DNA of 64,000 nt, taken from the NCBI RefSeq assembly GCF_033115175.1, contig NC_084831.1, positions 80,423,502 to 80,487,501 on the forward strand, in the 5' to 3' direction. Each line of letters begins with the position of its first letter. Within the stretch, counting starts at the first letter, position 1. Positions 20,945-31,687 of this stretch are shown here, piece after piece. The notes beneath the pieces are model-generated. The model ran no database searches, was not told the DNA's origin, and was given only the letters and a program-made list of their open reading frames with translations. Origin of the DNA: Lepus europaeus (Eukaryota; Chordata; Mammalia; Lagomorpha; Leporidae). The translations under genes were made by a program, and so were the position numbers.

Positions 20945-21140
20945 TGGTATAGCCACTTTTTAGTTGTTTGACTTTAGGGAAAATCTAGGTGTCTCAGAAC
21001 CAACTATAAAATAGGGAAAGTAATGATACTGTGAACATTTGGTTTACTGTGAACATTATATAAATCACTTGTAAACTTATATAACATTATATAAATCACT
21101 TAAAATAGTGCCTTCAAATAGTAAGAATTTAAGGTTAGTG
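20945..21140 (+). repeat. MIR SINE remnant
   Basis: TTGTTTGACTTTAGGGAAAA, AAAATAGGGAAAGTAATGAT and ATAAATCACTTAAAATAGTG are MIR core-to-3' sequence with a small internal repeat. Confidence 0.55.
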
Positions 21141-21175
21141 GCTATTATCATTAAGTAAATATCTGTGCCAATATA

Positions 21176-21226
21176 TTTTTTTAAAGATTTATTTATTTAT
21201 CTGAAAGAGTTACACAAAGAGAGGAG

Positions 21227-21262
<36 letters not shown>

Positions 21263-21530
21263 GTCTTCCATCCGATGGTTTACTCCCCAGATGGCCGAAA
21301 CAGCTGGAGCTGTGCCGATCTGAAGCCAGAAGCCAAGAGCTTCTTCCTGGTCTCCCACGTGGGTGCAGGGGCCCAAGGAGTTGGGCCATCTTCATCTTCT
21401 ACTGCTTTCCCAGGCCATAGCAGAGAGCTGGACAGGAAGTGCAGCAGCCGGGTCTCGAACTGGCACCCATATGGGATGGCAGCGATTTAGGCCAGGGCAT
21501 TAACCCACTGCGCCACAGCGCTGGTGCCTG
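21176..21530 (-). mobile_element. C-repeat SINE, type 1
   Basis: Complete: tail TTAAAGATTTATTTATTTAT, (GA)n at 21232-21260, B box complement TCTCGAACTGG, and a head ending CACAGCGCTGGTGCC. Confidence 0.9.
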
Positions 21531-22337
21531 TGCCAACATTTAGTACTGTTGCTACTCAAGTGTCTCTGTGATACTTATATTGAATTTGAAATTCTCCCAA
21601 ACCTTATTCATTATCTTAAAAAAAAAAAAAGTCAATGCTTTTAAATTATAATTAGAACAATATGTTAAAGACGTTTGTTTATATTTTTGTTTCCTTTGAA
21701 GAAATCAGTTCATGTATTGATACTACAGACACATTATAAAGGCGAAGCTATTTTAAGTAACTGTGAAATTTCTTTAGTGACTACAATTTCACGCACAGTT
21801 AGCTTAACCTCCATTTCATCTTTCTATGTTTTACACAGCAGTGGCATTCTGTTTCTGATGGGCTAACACTTAAAATTTGCCACTGTGTAGAATAATGCTG
21901 TTTAAGCTGACTTCTGAATTACTCTTAAATTTACTATACAATTTCCATGTACACTGAGAACTACATGCTTTGTTGTTTGTTTAATCAGAATTTTATAAAC
22001 ATTATGTGACTTATTTAAAAATGTCTAGTTGGACCCTAAAAAAGGCCAGATTTGGTAATATATTCTTGAAAAACAAGTCATGGGAGCCATTAAATTTTGT
22101 GGTAAACTTAGAAAGATTTGATAAGATAAAAACTAGTAATAAAATTGTTAATTTTCCTAACTACAAATACAAAGGGCTCTTAAGTAACCAGGTGTTTCAT
22201 ATTTAACTAATTCAACTTCTTACAGGAACTCTGTGAAGTGGGTATTATTATTATTAGTATTTTCAAGATGAGAGGCAAAATAAAGACGAGACTTAAAAAC
22301 TTGGGGCTGCGGAGTCAACAGACCTGATATGAAAACA
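21531..22337. other. Intron 2, nothing recognised
   Basis: 800 bases of AT-rich sequence with an A run at 21620-21631. No repeat or gene signal that I can name. Confidence 0.4.
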
Positions 22338-23025
22338 TGGGGCCGGCGCTGTGGTGCAGCTGGTTAAAGCCTTGGCCTGAAGTGCCGGCATCCCATATGA
22401 GTGCCTGTTTTAGTTCCGGCTGCTCCTCTTCCCATCCAGCTCTCTGCTATGGCCTGGGAAAGCAGTAGAAGATGGCCCAAGTGTTTGGGCCCCTGCTCCA
22501 CATTGGAGACATGGAAGAAGCTCCTGGCTCCTGGCTTCAGATGGGTGCAGCTCCGGCCGTTGCGGCCATCTGGGGTGTGAACCAGCGGATGGAAGACCTC
22601 TCTGATGGAAGACCTCTCTCTCTGTCATTACTTCTCTCTGTAACTCTGTCTTTCAAATAAATAAAATAAATCTTTTTATTTTTATTTATTTATTTGACAG
22701 GTAGAGTTACAGACAGTGAGAGAGAAAGAGACAGAGAGAAAGGTCCTCCTTCCGTTGGTTCACTCCCCAAATGGCCACCATGGCCAGCACCATGCCAATC
22801 TGAAGCCAGGAGCCAGGTGCCTCCTCCTGTTCTCCCATGTGGGTGCAGGGCCCAAGAACTTGGGCCATCCTCCACTGCACTCCCGGGCCACAGCAGAGAG
22901 CTGGCCTGGAAGAAGAATCCGGGACCAGAACCCAGTGCCCATATGGGATGCCGGTGCCGCAGGCGGAGGATTAACCAAGTGAGCCATGGCGCCAGCCCCT
23001 AAAATAAATCTTTAAAAAAAAAAAA
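22338..23025 (+). mobile_element. C-repeat SINE, type 1, carrying a nested SINE in its tail
   Basis: Head GGGGCCGGCGCTGTGGTGCA to CAAATAAATAAAATAAATC. The tail resumes at 23000 after the nested element and ends in a 13-base A run. Confidence 0.92.
22676..22999 (-). mobile_element. C-repeat SINE, type 2, nested
   Basis: Perfect target duplication TAAAATAAATCTTT at 22662-22675 and 23000-23013 places it within the AAATA tail of the plus-strand SINE. Head ends GTGAGCCATGGCGCCAGCCC. Confidence 0.95.
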
Positions 23026-23035
23026 AGAAAACAGG

Positions 23036-23370
23036 TTATGGGGCTAGCGCTGCGATCTAGTGGGTAAAGCTGCCGCCCGCAGTGCCAGCATCTCATGACT
23101 GCAGGTTTGAGTCTCGGCTGGTCCACTTCTGATCCAGCTCTCTGCCGTGGCCTGGGAAAGCAGTAGAAGATGGCCCAAGTCCTTGGGCCCCTGCACCTGC
23201 ATGGGAGACCCCGAAGAAGCTCCTGGCTTAGGACTGGCGCAGCTCTGGCTTTTGTGGCCAATTGGGGAGTGAACCAGTGGATGGAAGACCTCTTTCTCTC
23301 TCTCTGCCTGTCCTTCTCTCTCTGTGTAGCTCTGAATTTCAGATAAATAAATAAATCTTTTAAAATAAAA
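23036..23370 (+). mobile_element. C-repeat SINE, type 1
   Basis: Target duplication AGAAAACAGG at 23026-23035 and 23371-23380. Head GCTAGCGCTGCGATCTAGTG and an AAATA tail. Confidence 0.93.
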
Positions 23371-23394
23371 AGAAAACAGGCTACACATCTAATC

Positions 23395-23530
23395 CCCAGG
23401 TATCTTTGTACGGATTATTTCCTAGTTTCCTCTTCTGTTAACTAGGGGCAATGGTATTTAAATTACAGTAGTGTTGTAAGGATTAAGTAGATAATGCAAA
23501 TAAAACACTCAGCATATAACCAGTATAAAA
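23395..23530 (+). repeat. MIR SINE 3' half
   Basis: CCTCTTCTGTTAACTAGGGG, GTGTTGTAAGGATTAAGTAG and ATAAAACACTCAGCATATAA match the MIR 3' half. Confidence 0.75.
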
Positions 23531-23576
23531 CTTGAAAAGGGTTGAGTCAATGCTATGACAACAAAACTGGGGATCC

Positions 23577-23828
23577 CAGCCAGGCTTTTGGCCTAGCAGT
23601 TAAGACACAAGCTTGGGTGCCCACATCCCATACTGAAGTGCTTGGTTTCTAAGAGGCTGGAGATAATAACTCAGGTACTTGGTCCATGCTACACACAAGG
23701 GAGACCTGGATTGAGATTCTGGTTCCAAATTTCAGCCTGTCCCAGCTCTGGTGTTTGTGGGGTGCTTAGTGAGAAAACTAGTGGATGACAGCTCTGTTTT
23801 TCTGCCTGCTTTTTAAATAATTTAAAAC
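23577..23828 (+). mobile_element. Old C-repeat SINE
   Basis: GGCCTAGCAGTTAAGACACA head and GGTACTTGGTCCATGCTACA body, tail decayed to TTTTAAATAATTTAAA. Confidence 0.75.
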
Positions 23829-23830
23829 AG

Positions 23831-24150
23831 TGGCCGGTTTTGTGGCGTACTGAGTAAACCTGTGACCTGTGATGCTGGTATCCCAGATGGACGCTGGTTC
23901 GAGAATCAGCTGCTCCACTTCTGACCCAGCTCCCTGGTAACAGCTTGGGAAAGCAGCAGAAGATGGCCCAAGTGCTTAGGCCCCTGCATCCACCTGGGAA
24001 ATCTGGAAGAAGCCCCTGACTCCTGGCTTTGGTCTGGCCCAGCCTTGGACACTTTGGCTATTTGGGGGGTGAACCAGCAGATAGAAGCTCTCTCTCTTCC
24101 TTGCTCTGTGTAACTCTTTCAAATAAACAAATAAATCTTTAAAAGAAAAT
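23831..24150 (+). mobile_element. C-repeat SINE, type 1
   Basis: Head AGTGGCCGGTTTTGTGGCGT, B box GGTTCGAGAATC (one base off consensus) and tail AAATAAACAAATAAATC. Confidence 0.88.
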
Positions 24151-24272
24151 TAAAAACAGCAAAGCCTCCTCACAAAAAATTAGAGGAATTTGTTAACTCA
24201 ACATCACAAAGTAAGCAAGCAATGAAGCTGGGATGGAAATTCAACTCTCTTGAAAATTTTATAAAAAAAGAA

Positions 24273-24945
24273 GGGGCTGGCATTGTGGAATAGTGGGTTA
24301 AGCCTTGCCTGCAAAACCAGTATCCTATATAAATTTTGGTTAGAGTACTGGCTGCTCCACTTCCAATCTGGCTCCCTGCTAATGCACCTGGGAAAAAAGC
24401 AGAAGATGGCCCAAGGGCTTGGGTTATCCTTGCTATTCACATGGGAGACCCAGATAGAGTTCCAGAGTTCCAGGCTCCTGGCTTCAGACAGGCCCAGCCC
24501 AAGTCATTGTGACCCTTTGGGAAGTGAACAAGCGGAAGGATGATATCTCTTTTTTTTTTTTTGACAGGCAGAGTGGACAGTGAGAGAGAGAGACAGAGAG
24601 AAAGGTCTTCTTTTTGCCGTTGGTTCGCCCTCCAATGGCCACGGCGGCTGGCGAGCTGCGGCCAGCACACCGTGCTGATCCGAAGGCAGGAGCCAGGTGC
24701 TTCTCCTGGTCTCCCATGGGGTGCAGGGCCCAAGCACTTGGGCCATCCTCCACTGCACTCCCTGGCCACAGCAGAGAGCTGGCCTGGAAGAGGGGCAACC
24801 AGGACAGAATCCGGCGCCCCAACCGGGACTAGAACCCGGTGTGCTGGCACCGCAAGGCGAGGATTAGCCTAGTGAGCCATGGCGCCGGCCAGGATGATAT
24901 CTCTTTTTGTAACTGCCTTTCAAGTACATAAACAAACCTTTGAAA
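24273..24945 (+). mobile_element. C-repeat SINE, type 1, split by a nested SINE
   Basis: Left part from GGGGCTGGCATTGTGGAATA to GGAAGGATGATATCTC. Right part from 24891 (TTTGTAACTGCCTTTCAAG) to its tail. Confidence 0.9.
24555..24890 (-). mobile_element. C-repeat SINE, type 2, nested
   Basis: Perfect 18-bp target duplication AGGATGATATCTCTTTTT at 24537-24554 and 24891-24908. Well-preserved copy with GCGGCTGGCGAGCTGCGGCC inside. Confidence 0.96.
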
Positions 24946-25189
24946 ACAATGATAAACTTCTAATGAATTACATACATTAATTTGGCAAACTCAAAAATTT
25001 GACATCTGGGATTATGTTTGACATAATTTATTTCTGTATTTTGCTCCACACAAATAATTGTAAATAGAAGTCTTCATATTACTATATGTAAGTATAACAA
25101 AATACTTCCTCTTAATTCAACAGATCAAGGTGCTTAAAAGTGAAGTAATGAAAAACTGTGTTCCAAAGTTTTATAATTGGCAAATTTAT

Positions 25190-25513
25190 TTATATATTAT
25201 TTATTTTATAAATACTTCATTTTAGAGGCAGAATTATAGACAGAGAGAGGTCTACCATCTGCTAGTTCACTCCCCAAATGGCCACAACAGTTGGAGCTGG
25301 GCCGATCTGAAGCCAGAAGCCAGGAACTTCTTCCAAGTCTCCCACATGGGTATAGGGGCCCAAGGACTTGGGCCATTTTCTGCGGCTTTCCCAGGCCATT
25401 AGCAGGGAACTGGATTGGAAGACAAGCAGCTGGGACTCAAACTGGCATCCATATGGGATGCCTGCGCCACAGGCAGAGGCTTGACCTACCACACCACAAC
25501 ATTGGCTCCAATC
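25190..25513 (-). mobile_element. C-repeat SINE, type 1
   Basis: Short GA tract, body CCATCTGCTAGTTCACTCCC to head complement CACCACAACATTGGCTCC. Confidence 0.85.
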
Positions 25514-25689
25514 ATTTGCAAATTTAATAGTTCATATATATCTCTGATCTGTTTCATTTTAGAATATTTTGCCAATAGTAATCGCTATGCTATTTCTGAG
25601 TTCTCCAAATATCCTAGTTCTGTCTTGCTTTTTTCATCAGCAAACCAGATATCACTACTACTGTCATTACCACCAGCAGGAAATCTTTA

Positions 25690-25920
25690 CCTAGTATTGC
25701 TATAAGCAAGACACAATTCTGAGCAGTATATGCAAACTAACTCATTTAATCTTTATAACCTCTCTTTCAGATAGAAATTCCTGTTATCCTTAATTTGTAG
25801 ATGAGGCATAGATTTAGATTCATCAAGTACTTGGTCTAAGATCACCAGCTGAGTGGTAGAAAGGTTCCCAGTCTAGGTAGCCTGGGTCCAAGCTTGTTTT
25901 AACCCTTACTCTACCAGATC
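25690..25920 (+). repeat. MIR SINE, nearly full consensus
   Basis: CTCATTTAATCTTTATAACC, GTAGATGAGGCATAGATTTA and GATCACCAGCTGAGTGGTAG run in MIR order. Confidence 0.75.
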
Positions 25921-26319
25921 CTCCTGATTTGATGAAGATGAATGAATAGTAAATTAAGCTGAAAATAATCTGTTGATTGGTTCAAACAGATGAGTAATTT
26001 AGTTAAACAGATTCTAGCCTACATAGGTTCTCTGATTTGGTCACTAACTTGACCTTTAGAATAATAGTTCAGAAGTGAGGTAGGGGTAAACAAAGAAGAA
26101 TAAAAGTGCTAAAACTAGTTAAATAAAAGTATTTCAAAGGAAGAAGGAAAAAGAAACCAGTGGTACTGCAAGAATATTTATGATCCAAGATGTAAATAAA
26201 AATGCATATCAACTAAGGAAACGGGGCACATAACCAAGGAGAAATGCAAAAGTTCTTTAGTAACAAGTTCTGAAAGAAACTGAATCATTTGTATAAAGAT
26301 ATGAAAACTGCTTGAAGTT
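25921..26319. other. Intron 2, nothing recognised
   Basis: 400 bases, A-rich, no nameable element. Confidence 0.4.
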
Positions 26320-26600
26320 TTTTAAAACAATAATTTTATGTGGCAGAGACTAAGAGAGAGACAGACATAGAGAGATTCCATTTGCTGGCAACAGCTGGAA
26401 CCAAAACTGTCAGGTGGGAATACAACCTAGGTCTCCCATGTGAGTGGCACGACCCAATTACCTAAGCCATCACCACTGTCTCCCATAGCCTGCACTGGCA
26501 GGAAGACAGATTGGGAGCCACAGCAGAGAACTGAACCCAGGTACTCCCATGTGGGCTGCAGGCATCTTAACTGCTATGCTAAACACAAGCTCCTTAAGTT
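26320..26600 (-). mobile_element. Old C-repeat SINE
   Basis: GAGAGAGACAGACATAGAGAG tail region trimmed, body CCCATGTGAGTGGCACGACC, end CTATGCTAAACACAAGCTCC. Confidence 0.75.
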
Positions 26601-26787
26601 ATTTTTATTACGTTTTATATGAAACTTTAAATGGAAAAAAAAACAAACAAACAGAAGTACATAACAGCCATAAGCAAGTTTAAGGTCACAGAATTGGGAA
26701 GAACATAAAAGGATGAGAATAAAAACCTAGTCACTGAAACATTATGTATAGTCTCAGAAAATTTAAGTTCAAAAAGCCTTAACAGAA

Positions 26788-27116
26788 AATAATTTTTTAA
26801 AAAATTTATTAATATGAGAGGCAGAGTTATAGACAGAGAGAGGAAGAGAGAAAGAGAGGTCCTCTATCTCTTTATTCCATAAATGTCCACATAGGCTGGA
26901 GCTGGGGTGATCTGAAGCCAGGAGCCAGGAGCTTTTTCCGGGTTTCCCACACGGGTGTAGGAGTCCAAGTACTTGGGCCATCTTCAAGTGTCTTCCCAGG
27001 CTATTAGCAGAGAGCTGGATTGGAAGAGGAGCAGCCGGGACATGAACTGGCACCCATATGGGATGCCAGCGCTGCAGGCAGAGGCTTAACCTAGTATGTC
27101 ACAGTATCGGCTTCTA
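26788..27116 (-). mobile_element. C-repeat SINE, type 1
   Basis: Tail TTTTTTAAAAAATTTATTAA, body with CCAGGAGCCAGGAGCTTTTT, and head ending GTCACAGTATCGGCTTC. Confidence 0.87.
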
Positions 27117-27217
27117 GAAATAGTTAACTTATCCTATTCCCATGAAAATCCCAGAAAGCTATTTTAATCTGATGCTCATGTGCACTTTGGAAAGAATACT
27201 TAAGATTAAAGGTTATG

Positions 27218-27553
27218 GGGGCTGGTGCTGTGGCGCAGTGGGTTAATGCCCTGGCCTAAAGCGCTGGCATCCCATACGGGCGCAGGTTCAAGACCCGGCT
27301 GCTCCATTTCCTGTCCAGCTCTCTGCGATGGCCCGGGAAAGCAGTAGAAGATGGCCCAACTCCTTGGGCCCCTGCACCCATGTGGGAGACCCGGAAGAAG
27401 CTCCTGGCTCCTGGCTTCAGATCGGCAAAGCTCTGGCTGTTGCGGCCATCTGGGGAGTGAACCATTGGATGGAAGACCTCTCTCTCTCTCTCTGCCTCTC
27501 TCTCTCTGTGTAACTATTTCAAATAAATAAATAAGTATTTAAAAAAAAAAAAA
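27218..27553 (+). mobile_element. C-repeat SINE, type 1
   Basis: Head GGGCTGGTGCTGTGGCGCAG. Target duplication AGATTAAAGGTTATG (27203-27217) and AGATTAGAGGTTATG (27554-27568), one difference. Confidence 0.94.
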
Positions 27554-27568
27554 AGATTAGAGGTTATG

Positions 27569-27892
27569 AGCCAGCACTGTGGCACGGCAGGTTAAGCCTC
27601 TATTTGCAATGGTGGCATCAAGTATCAGAGTGCTAGTTCAAGTTTTGATTGTTTTTGCTTCCTATCCAACTGCCTGCTAATGTACTTGGGAAACCAAGTA
27701 GAAGATGGCTCAAGTACCTGGGGCCATGCAATCCATGTGGGAGATCAGGATGGATTTTTTGGCTCCTGGCTTTGGCCTGATGCTGCTGTTGCAGCTATTT
27801 GGGGAGTGAACTAGCGTATGGGAGATAGTGTTCTCTCTCTCTCTCTCTCAATCTCTCTATTTATTTAAATAAATAAAATAAGTCTAAAAAAA
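27569..27892 (+). mobile_element. C-repeat SINE, type 1, diverged
   Basis: It begins GAGCCAGCACTGTGGCACGG exactly at the right target duplication of the preceding SINE. That SINE therefore inserted at, or immediately beside, the head of this older one. Confidence 0.88.
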
Positions 27893-27899
27893 ACATAAA

Positions 27900-28180
27900 T
27901 AGACTGGAACCATTAAAAAATTGTGCTGCCCACGAGAGCATTTTATGGAAAGCCAAGACACTGAGAAAAAAATTACCTAAATGAAGCATCTCTGTGAGTG
28001 AGATCCCAGTGGAAAGAAGGGGCCATCAAAGAAGGATGCACTTTTCTCTGAAGGGAGGAGAGAACTTCCACTTTGCTTACGCCATGTACAAACACTGACA
28101 GAGTTTGTGGACTCATAAGGCTTCCACAGCCTTGGCAGCTCATGAAAAGAGCCCCGAGTGATCACTGACGTCATAAATAA
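27900..28180 (+). mobile_element. Rabbit-type L1 3'UTR fragment
   Basis: GAAAGCCAAGACACTGAG, CCCAGTGGAAAGAAGGGGCC and CTCTGAAGGGAGGAGAGAAC match the 3'UTR piece at 29902-30125. It ends at CATAAATAATATAC without a poly(A) tail. Confidence 0.75.
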
Positions 28181-29243
28181 TATACAATATACAAAGAGAT
28201 CAACAAACTCAACAACAACAACAACAACAACAGAAACACTCCAGTTAAGAAATGGGCAAAGGATTTAGACATTTTTCAAAAGAGGATATCCAGATGGCCA
28301 ACAGACACATGAAAAAAATGCTGGATTGCTAGCCATCAGAGAAATGCAGATCAAAACCACAAAGAGGTTTCACCTCACCCAAGTTAGAATGGCTTTCATA
28401 CAGACATCATCAAATAACAAATGCTGGTGTGGATGTGGGGAAAATGGCACCCTAATCCACTGTTGTTGGGAATGTAAACTGGCAAAGCCATTATGGAAGA
28501 CAGTGTGGAGATACTTCAGAGGTGTGAATATATACCTTTCACATGCCTCAGCCATTTCACTTCTGGGAAACTACCCAAGAAAAATGAAATCAGCATATGA
28601 AAGAGCTATCTGTACCTCCATGTTTATCACAGCTCAATTCACAATAGCAAGGACATGGAATCAACCCAAATGCCCATCAACTGAACACTGGATACAGAAA
28701 TTATGGGATACGTACACCATGGAATGCTACATAGCAGTAAAAAAAAATGAAGTCTAGTCATTCGCAACGAAATGGATAAACTAGAAAACATCATATTTAG
28801 TGAAATAAGCCAGTCCCAAAGGGACAAATTTTATATGTTCTCCCTGACATGTGATAACTAATAGAACACCTAAAAGACAACATCTAGAAACAAAATTGAC
28901 TCTGAGAAGCAATGATTATGAACAGCCCTCTTCTTGACTGCTGAGGAACAGCTTCTTATTCTATTTCTTTATCTTTTCCTTTATAATATTTCCATATCTT
29001 TTTCTCTTTCGTACAATTCACTGAACACTATACTTAACATTGAGTTAATCACATATGTATAAAGTTAAGTGAAAACAGATCTTTGTAAAGAATAAGAGTG
29101 AAAATAAGAAAGAGAAGAGGTAGGGAGGTAGGAATGAGGGTGGGAGGGTGGGCACAGTGGAAAGAATCACCAAGATTATGAAGTTGTAATTGTCAAATGT
29201 ATGAAGTATGCAACTGCAAAGCAGTATTGTCCTACATACATTC
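28181..29243 (+). mobile_element. LINE-1 ORF2 end with 3'UTR
   Basis: An (AAC)n tract starts the piece. GGATATCCAGATGGCCAACA to ATGGAATGCTACATAGCAGT encodes the ORF2 C-terminal region; a 143-codon frame (28326-28757) keeps the WKTVWR and [12 protein letters not shown] motifs. It continues into an L1 3'UTR with GAGGGTGGGAGGGTGGGCAC. No intact ORF2. Confidence 0.85.
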
Positions 29244-29253
29244 ATATGGACAT

Positions 29254-29568
29254 GCTTTTTTTTTTTTTGACAGGCACAGTTAGACAGTGAGAGAGAGAGA
29301 CAGAGAGAAAGGTCTTCCTTCCATTGGTTCACCCCCAAATGGCCGCCACGGCCGATCCGAAGCCAGGAGCCAGGTGCCTTCTCCTGGTCTCCCATGCGGG
29401 TGCAGGGCCCAAGAACCTGGGCCATCCTCTATTGCCTTCCTGGGCCACAGCAGAGAGCTGGACTGGAAGAGGTGCAACCGGGAAAGAATCCGGCGCCCTG
29501 ACCGGAACTAGAACCCGGAGTGCTGATGCCGCAGGCGGAGGATTAGTCTAGGAGCCGTGGCACCAGCC
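29254..29568 (-). mobile_element. C-repeat SINE, type 2, in L1 sequence
   Basis: Perfect target duplication CATATGGACAT at 29243-29253 and 29569-29579. Head complement CCGGAACTAGAACCCGG carries the B box. Confidence 0.95.
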
Positions 29569-30150
29569 CATATGGACATACTTCTAAGGCTACAAACTAA
29601 CAACTATAAGACCCCCAAATCCCTGAAGCTGGCTGATAAAAATAGCAGCTTAAGTGTTACAAAGATCAAATGGACAGGAACAAGTGACCATATAGATACT
29701 ATCAAGAGTGATCATATTAATAGGATTAAGTGTTTGGAAACAGAAATAGAATTAAAAAGGAGTGAAGACTCCAAAATGGGAAGCAGTCCATACAGCAGAC
29801 TCATAGAATGACAATCGCTTTAAGTAGCACTCTGATCTCAGAATCAGCCCTTAAGGCATTCTAGTCTGGCTAGAAAGCCCAGGGGGAACATTGCAGGCAT
29901 AGAAAGCCAAGACACTCTGGGAAAAAATGTCCTACATAAAGGACCCCTGTGGGTGAGACCCCAGTGGAAAGAAGTGGCCACCAAAGGATTTACTTTTCTC
30001 TGAAGGGAGGAAAGAACTTCCACTTTGCTTATGGCCTTGTTGAGCTACTGGATCCAAAAGGCTTCCATAGCCTAGGCAGCTGATGTCAAGAGACTTAGGT
30101 GATCACTGATGTCATATATAAGAGTGTTAAATAAATAACAAGAGTCACTG

Positions 30151-30490
30151 GCCAGCGCCGCAGCTCACTAGGCTAATCCTCCACCTGTGGCACCGGCACC
30201 CCAGGTACTAGTTCTGGTCGGGGCGCCGGATTCTGTCCTGGTTGCCCCTCTTCCAGCCCAGCTCTCTGCTGTGGCCCGGGAAAGCAGTGGAGGATGGCCT
30301 AAGTCCTTGGGCCCTGCACCCGCAGGGGAGACCAGGAGAAGCACCTGGCTCCTGGCTTCGGATCAGCACGGTGCGCCGGCCGCAGTGGCCATTGGGGAGT
30401 GAACCAATGGAAAAAGAAGACCTTTCTCTCTGTCTCTCTCTCTCACTGTCCACTCTGCCTGTCCAAAAAAACACAAACAAACAAACAAAC
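30151..30490 (+). mobile_element. C-repeat SINE, type 2, in L1 3'UTR
   Basis: Target duplication AATAACAAGAGTCACTG (30134-30150) and AATAATAAGAGTCACTG (30491-30507). Contains the CGGTGCGCCGGCCGCAGTGG segment typical of the type. Confidence 0.95.
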
Positions 30491-30596
30491 AATAATAAGA
30501 GTCACTGTGCACTAACTTCCCATGCAGGACCTTGGTCCACAAAGAGTAGTATCATGAGACTTAATAGTGAAACTTGTTCTCAAGAATCACTTCCTT

Positions 30597-30920
30597 GGGG
30601 CCGGTGCTGTGGCATAGCAGGTAATGCTGCTGCCTGTAGTGCTGGCATCTCAAATAGGTGCCAGTTCAAGTCCTGGCTGCTCCACTTCCCATCAAGCTCT
30701 CTGCTTTGGCCTGGGAAAGCAGTAGAAGATGGCCCAAATGTTTGGGCCCCTGAACCTGTGTGGCAGACTTTGAAGAAAATCCTGGCTCCTGGCTTCAGAT
30801 CAGTGCAGCTGTGGCTGTTGTGGCCAGTTGTGGAGTAAACCAGCAGATGGAAGACCTCTCTCTCTGCCTCTCCTTCTCTCTGCATAACTCTTTCAATAAA
30901 TAAATCCTTTTTTTTTTTTA
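30597..30920 (+). mobile_element. C-repeat SINE, type 1, in L1 3'UTR
   Basis: Perfect target duplication AATCACTTCCTT at 30585-30596 and 30921-30932. Head GGGGCCGGTGCTGTGGCATA. Confidence 0.95.
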
Positions 30921-31380
30921 AATCACTTCCTTTTAGTGTATTAAAAGGAGGATATTATTATGTCCCATAAGTTATAGTCATGTTTAAGAGCTCACAAAAG
31001 ATGTATCATCCTTGAGTTCTTCTTTAAAGGCAATTAAGTTTTAAGAAGGGGGAGGAAGGAAGGGAAAAGAAGAAGGGGGGAAAATGCAGAAACACCTTTG
31101 AGAAGCAGTAACAAAGAATAGCCCTTGTTTAGACTGTTGAGGAACAGTTCTCTTAGTTTTTTTACTCCATTCATTCACTTCCTTCCTTCTTTCCTTCATT
31201 CCTATCTCTTCCTCTTCCCTCCCTTTTTCTGTTTCCTTTTCTTTCTGGGACCAAACAGGAGAGGGGGAGTGGGTGGGAAGAATTACTATGTTCCTAATGA
31301 TGTTTACAAGATACATACAAATGAAAAAAAAATGACAACATACAAATGGAAACAGAAAACAAAACAAAACAAAAAAACGA

Positions 31381-31687
31381 TTGGACAGACCTAAAAAGCA
31401 AACAATTAATTAGTAATTACCAAAATGAATGTTCTAGTAACAATTTTAAGTACATGAAAATGGCTAAAATATTCTTACATAAATTATAATTTTATCTTCC
31501 ACAGAATTCACATTGATAATGATTTACACACACAGCCAGATTCAAGTAGTTTTCATGTTTTTTATATAAGGCATTCATTTATAGATAACAGATTTTTGAC
31601 TTTTTTATTAGATGAGGACTAATTTTACCTATGATTTTAAAATTAAGCCATAAACCCAATTTGAGTGATTTAGAAAAGAATATTTTT
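31381..31687. other. Intron 2, nothing recognised
   Basis: 300 bases of AT-rich sequence between L1 and the mariner. Confidence 0.4.

Larger units (their letters stand above)
29569..31380 (+). mobile_element. Rabbit-type L1 3' region, split by two SINEs
   Basis: It follows the long L1 3'UTR order: GACAATCGCTTTAAGTAGCA, CCCAGTGGAAAGAAGTGGCC, GTCACTGTGCACTAACTTCC, AGACTGTTGAGGAACAGTTC, then GGAGAGGGGGAGTGGGTGGG and an A-rich end near 31380. Confidence 0.8.

Noticed and set aside
24437-24850. Many 60-160-codon frames with repeated peptides such as AQVLGP or SRELDRK across the window
   Set aside because: All lie in C-repeat SINEs; the recurring peptides are the SINE body translated in different frames.
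28205-28235. (AAC)n run as a CRISPR-like or regulatory array
   Set aside because: It is a simple microsatellite at an L1 junction, with no spacer structure.
28326-28757. A 143-codon frame in the L1 block as a gene
   Set aside because: It is the C-terminal part of L1 ORF2 in a truncated element.
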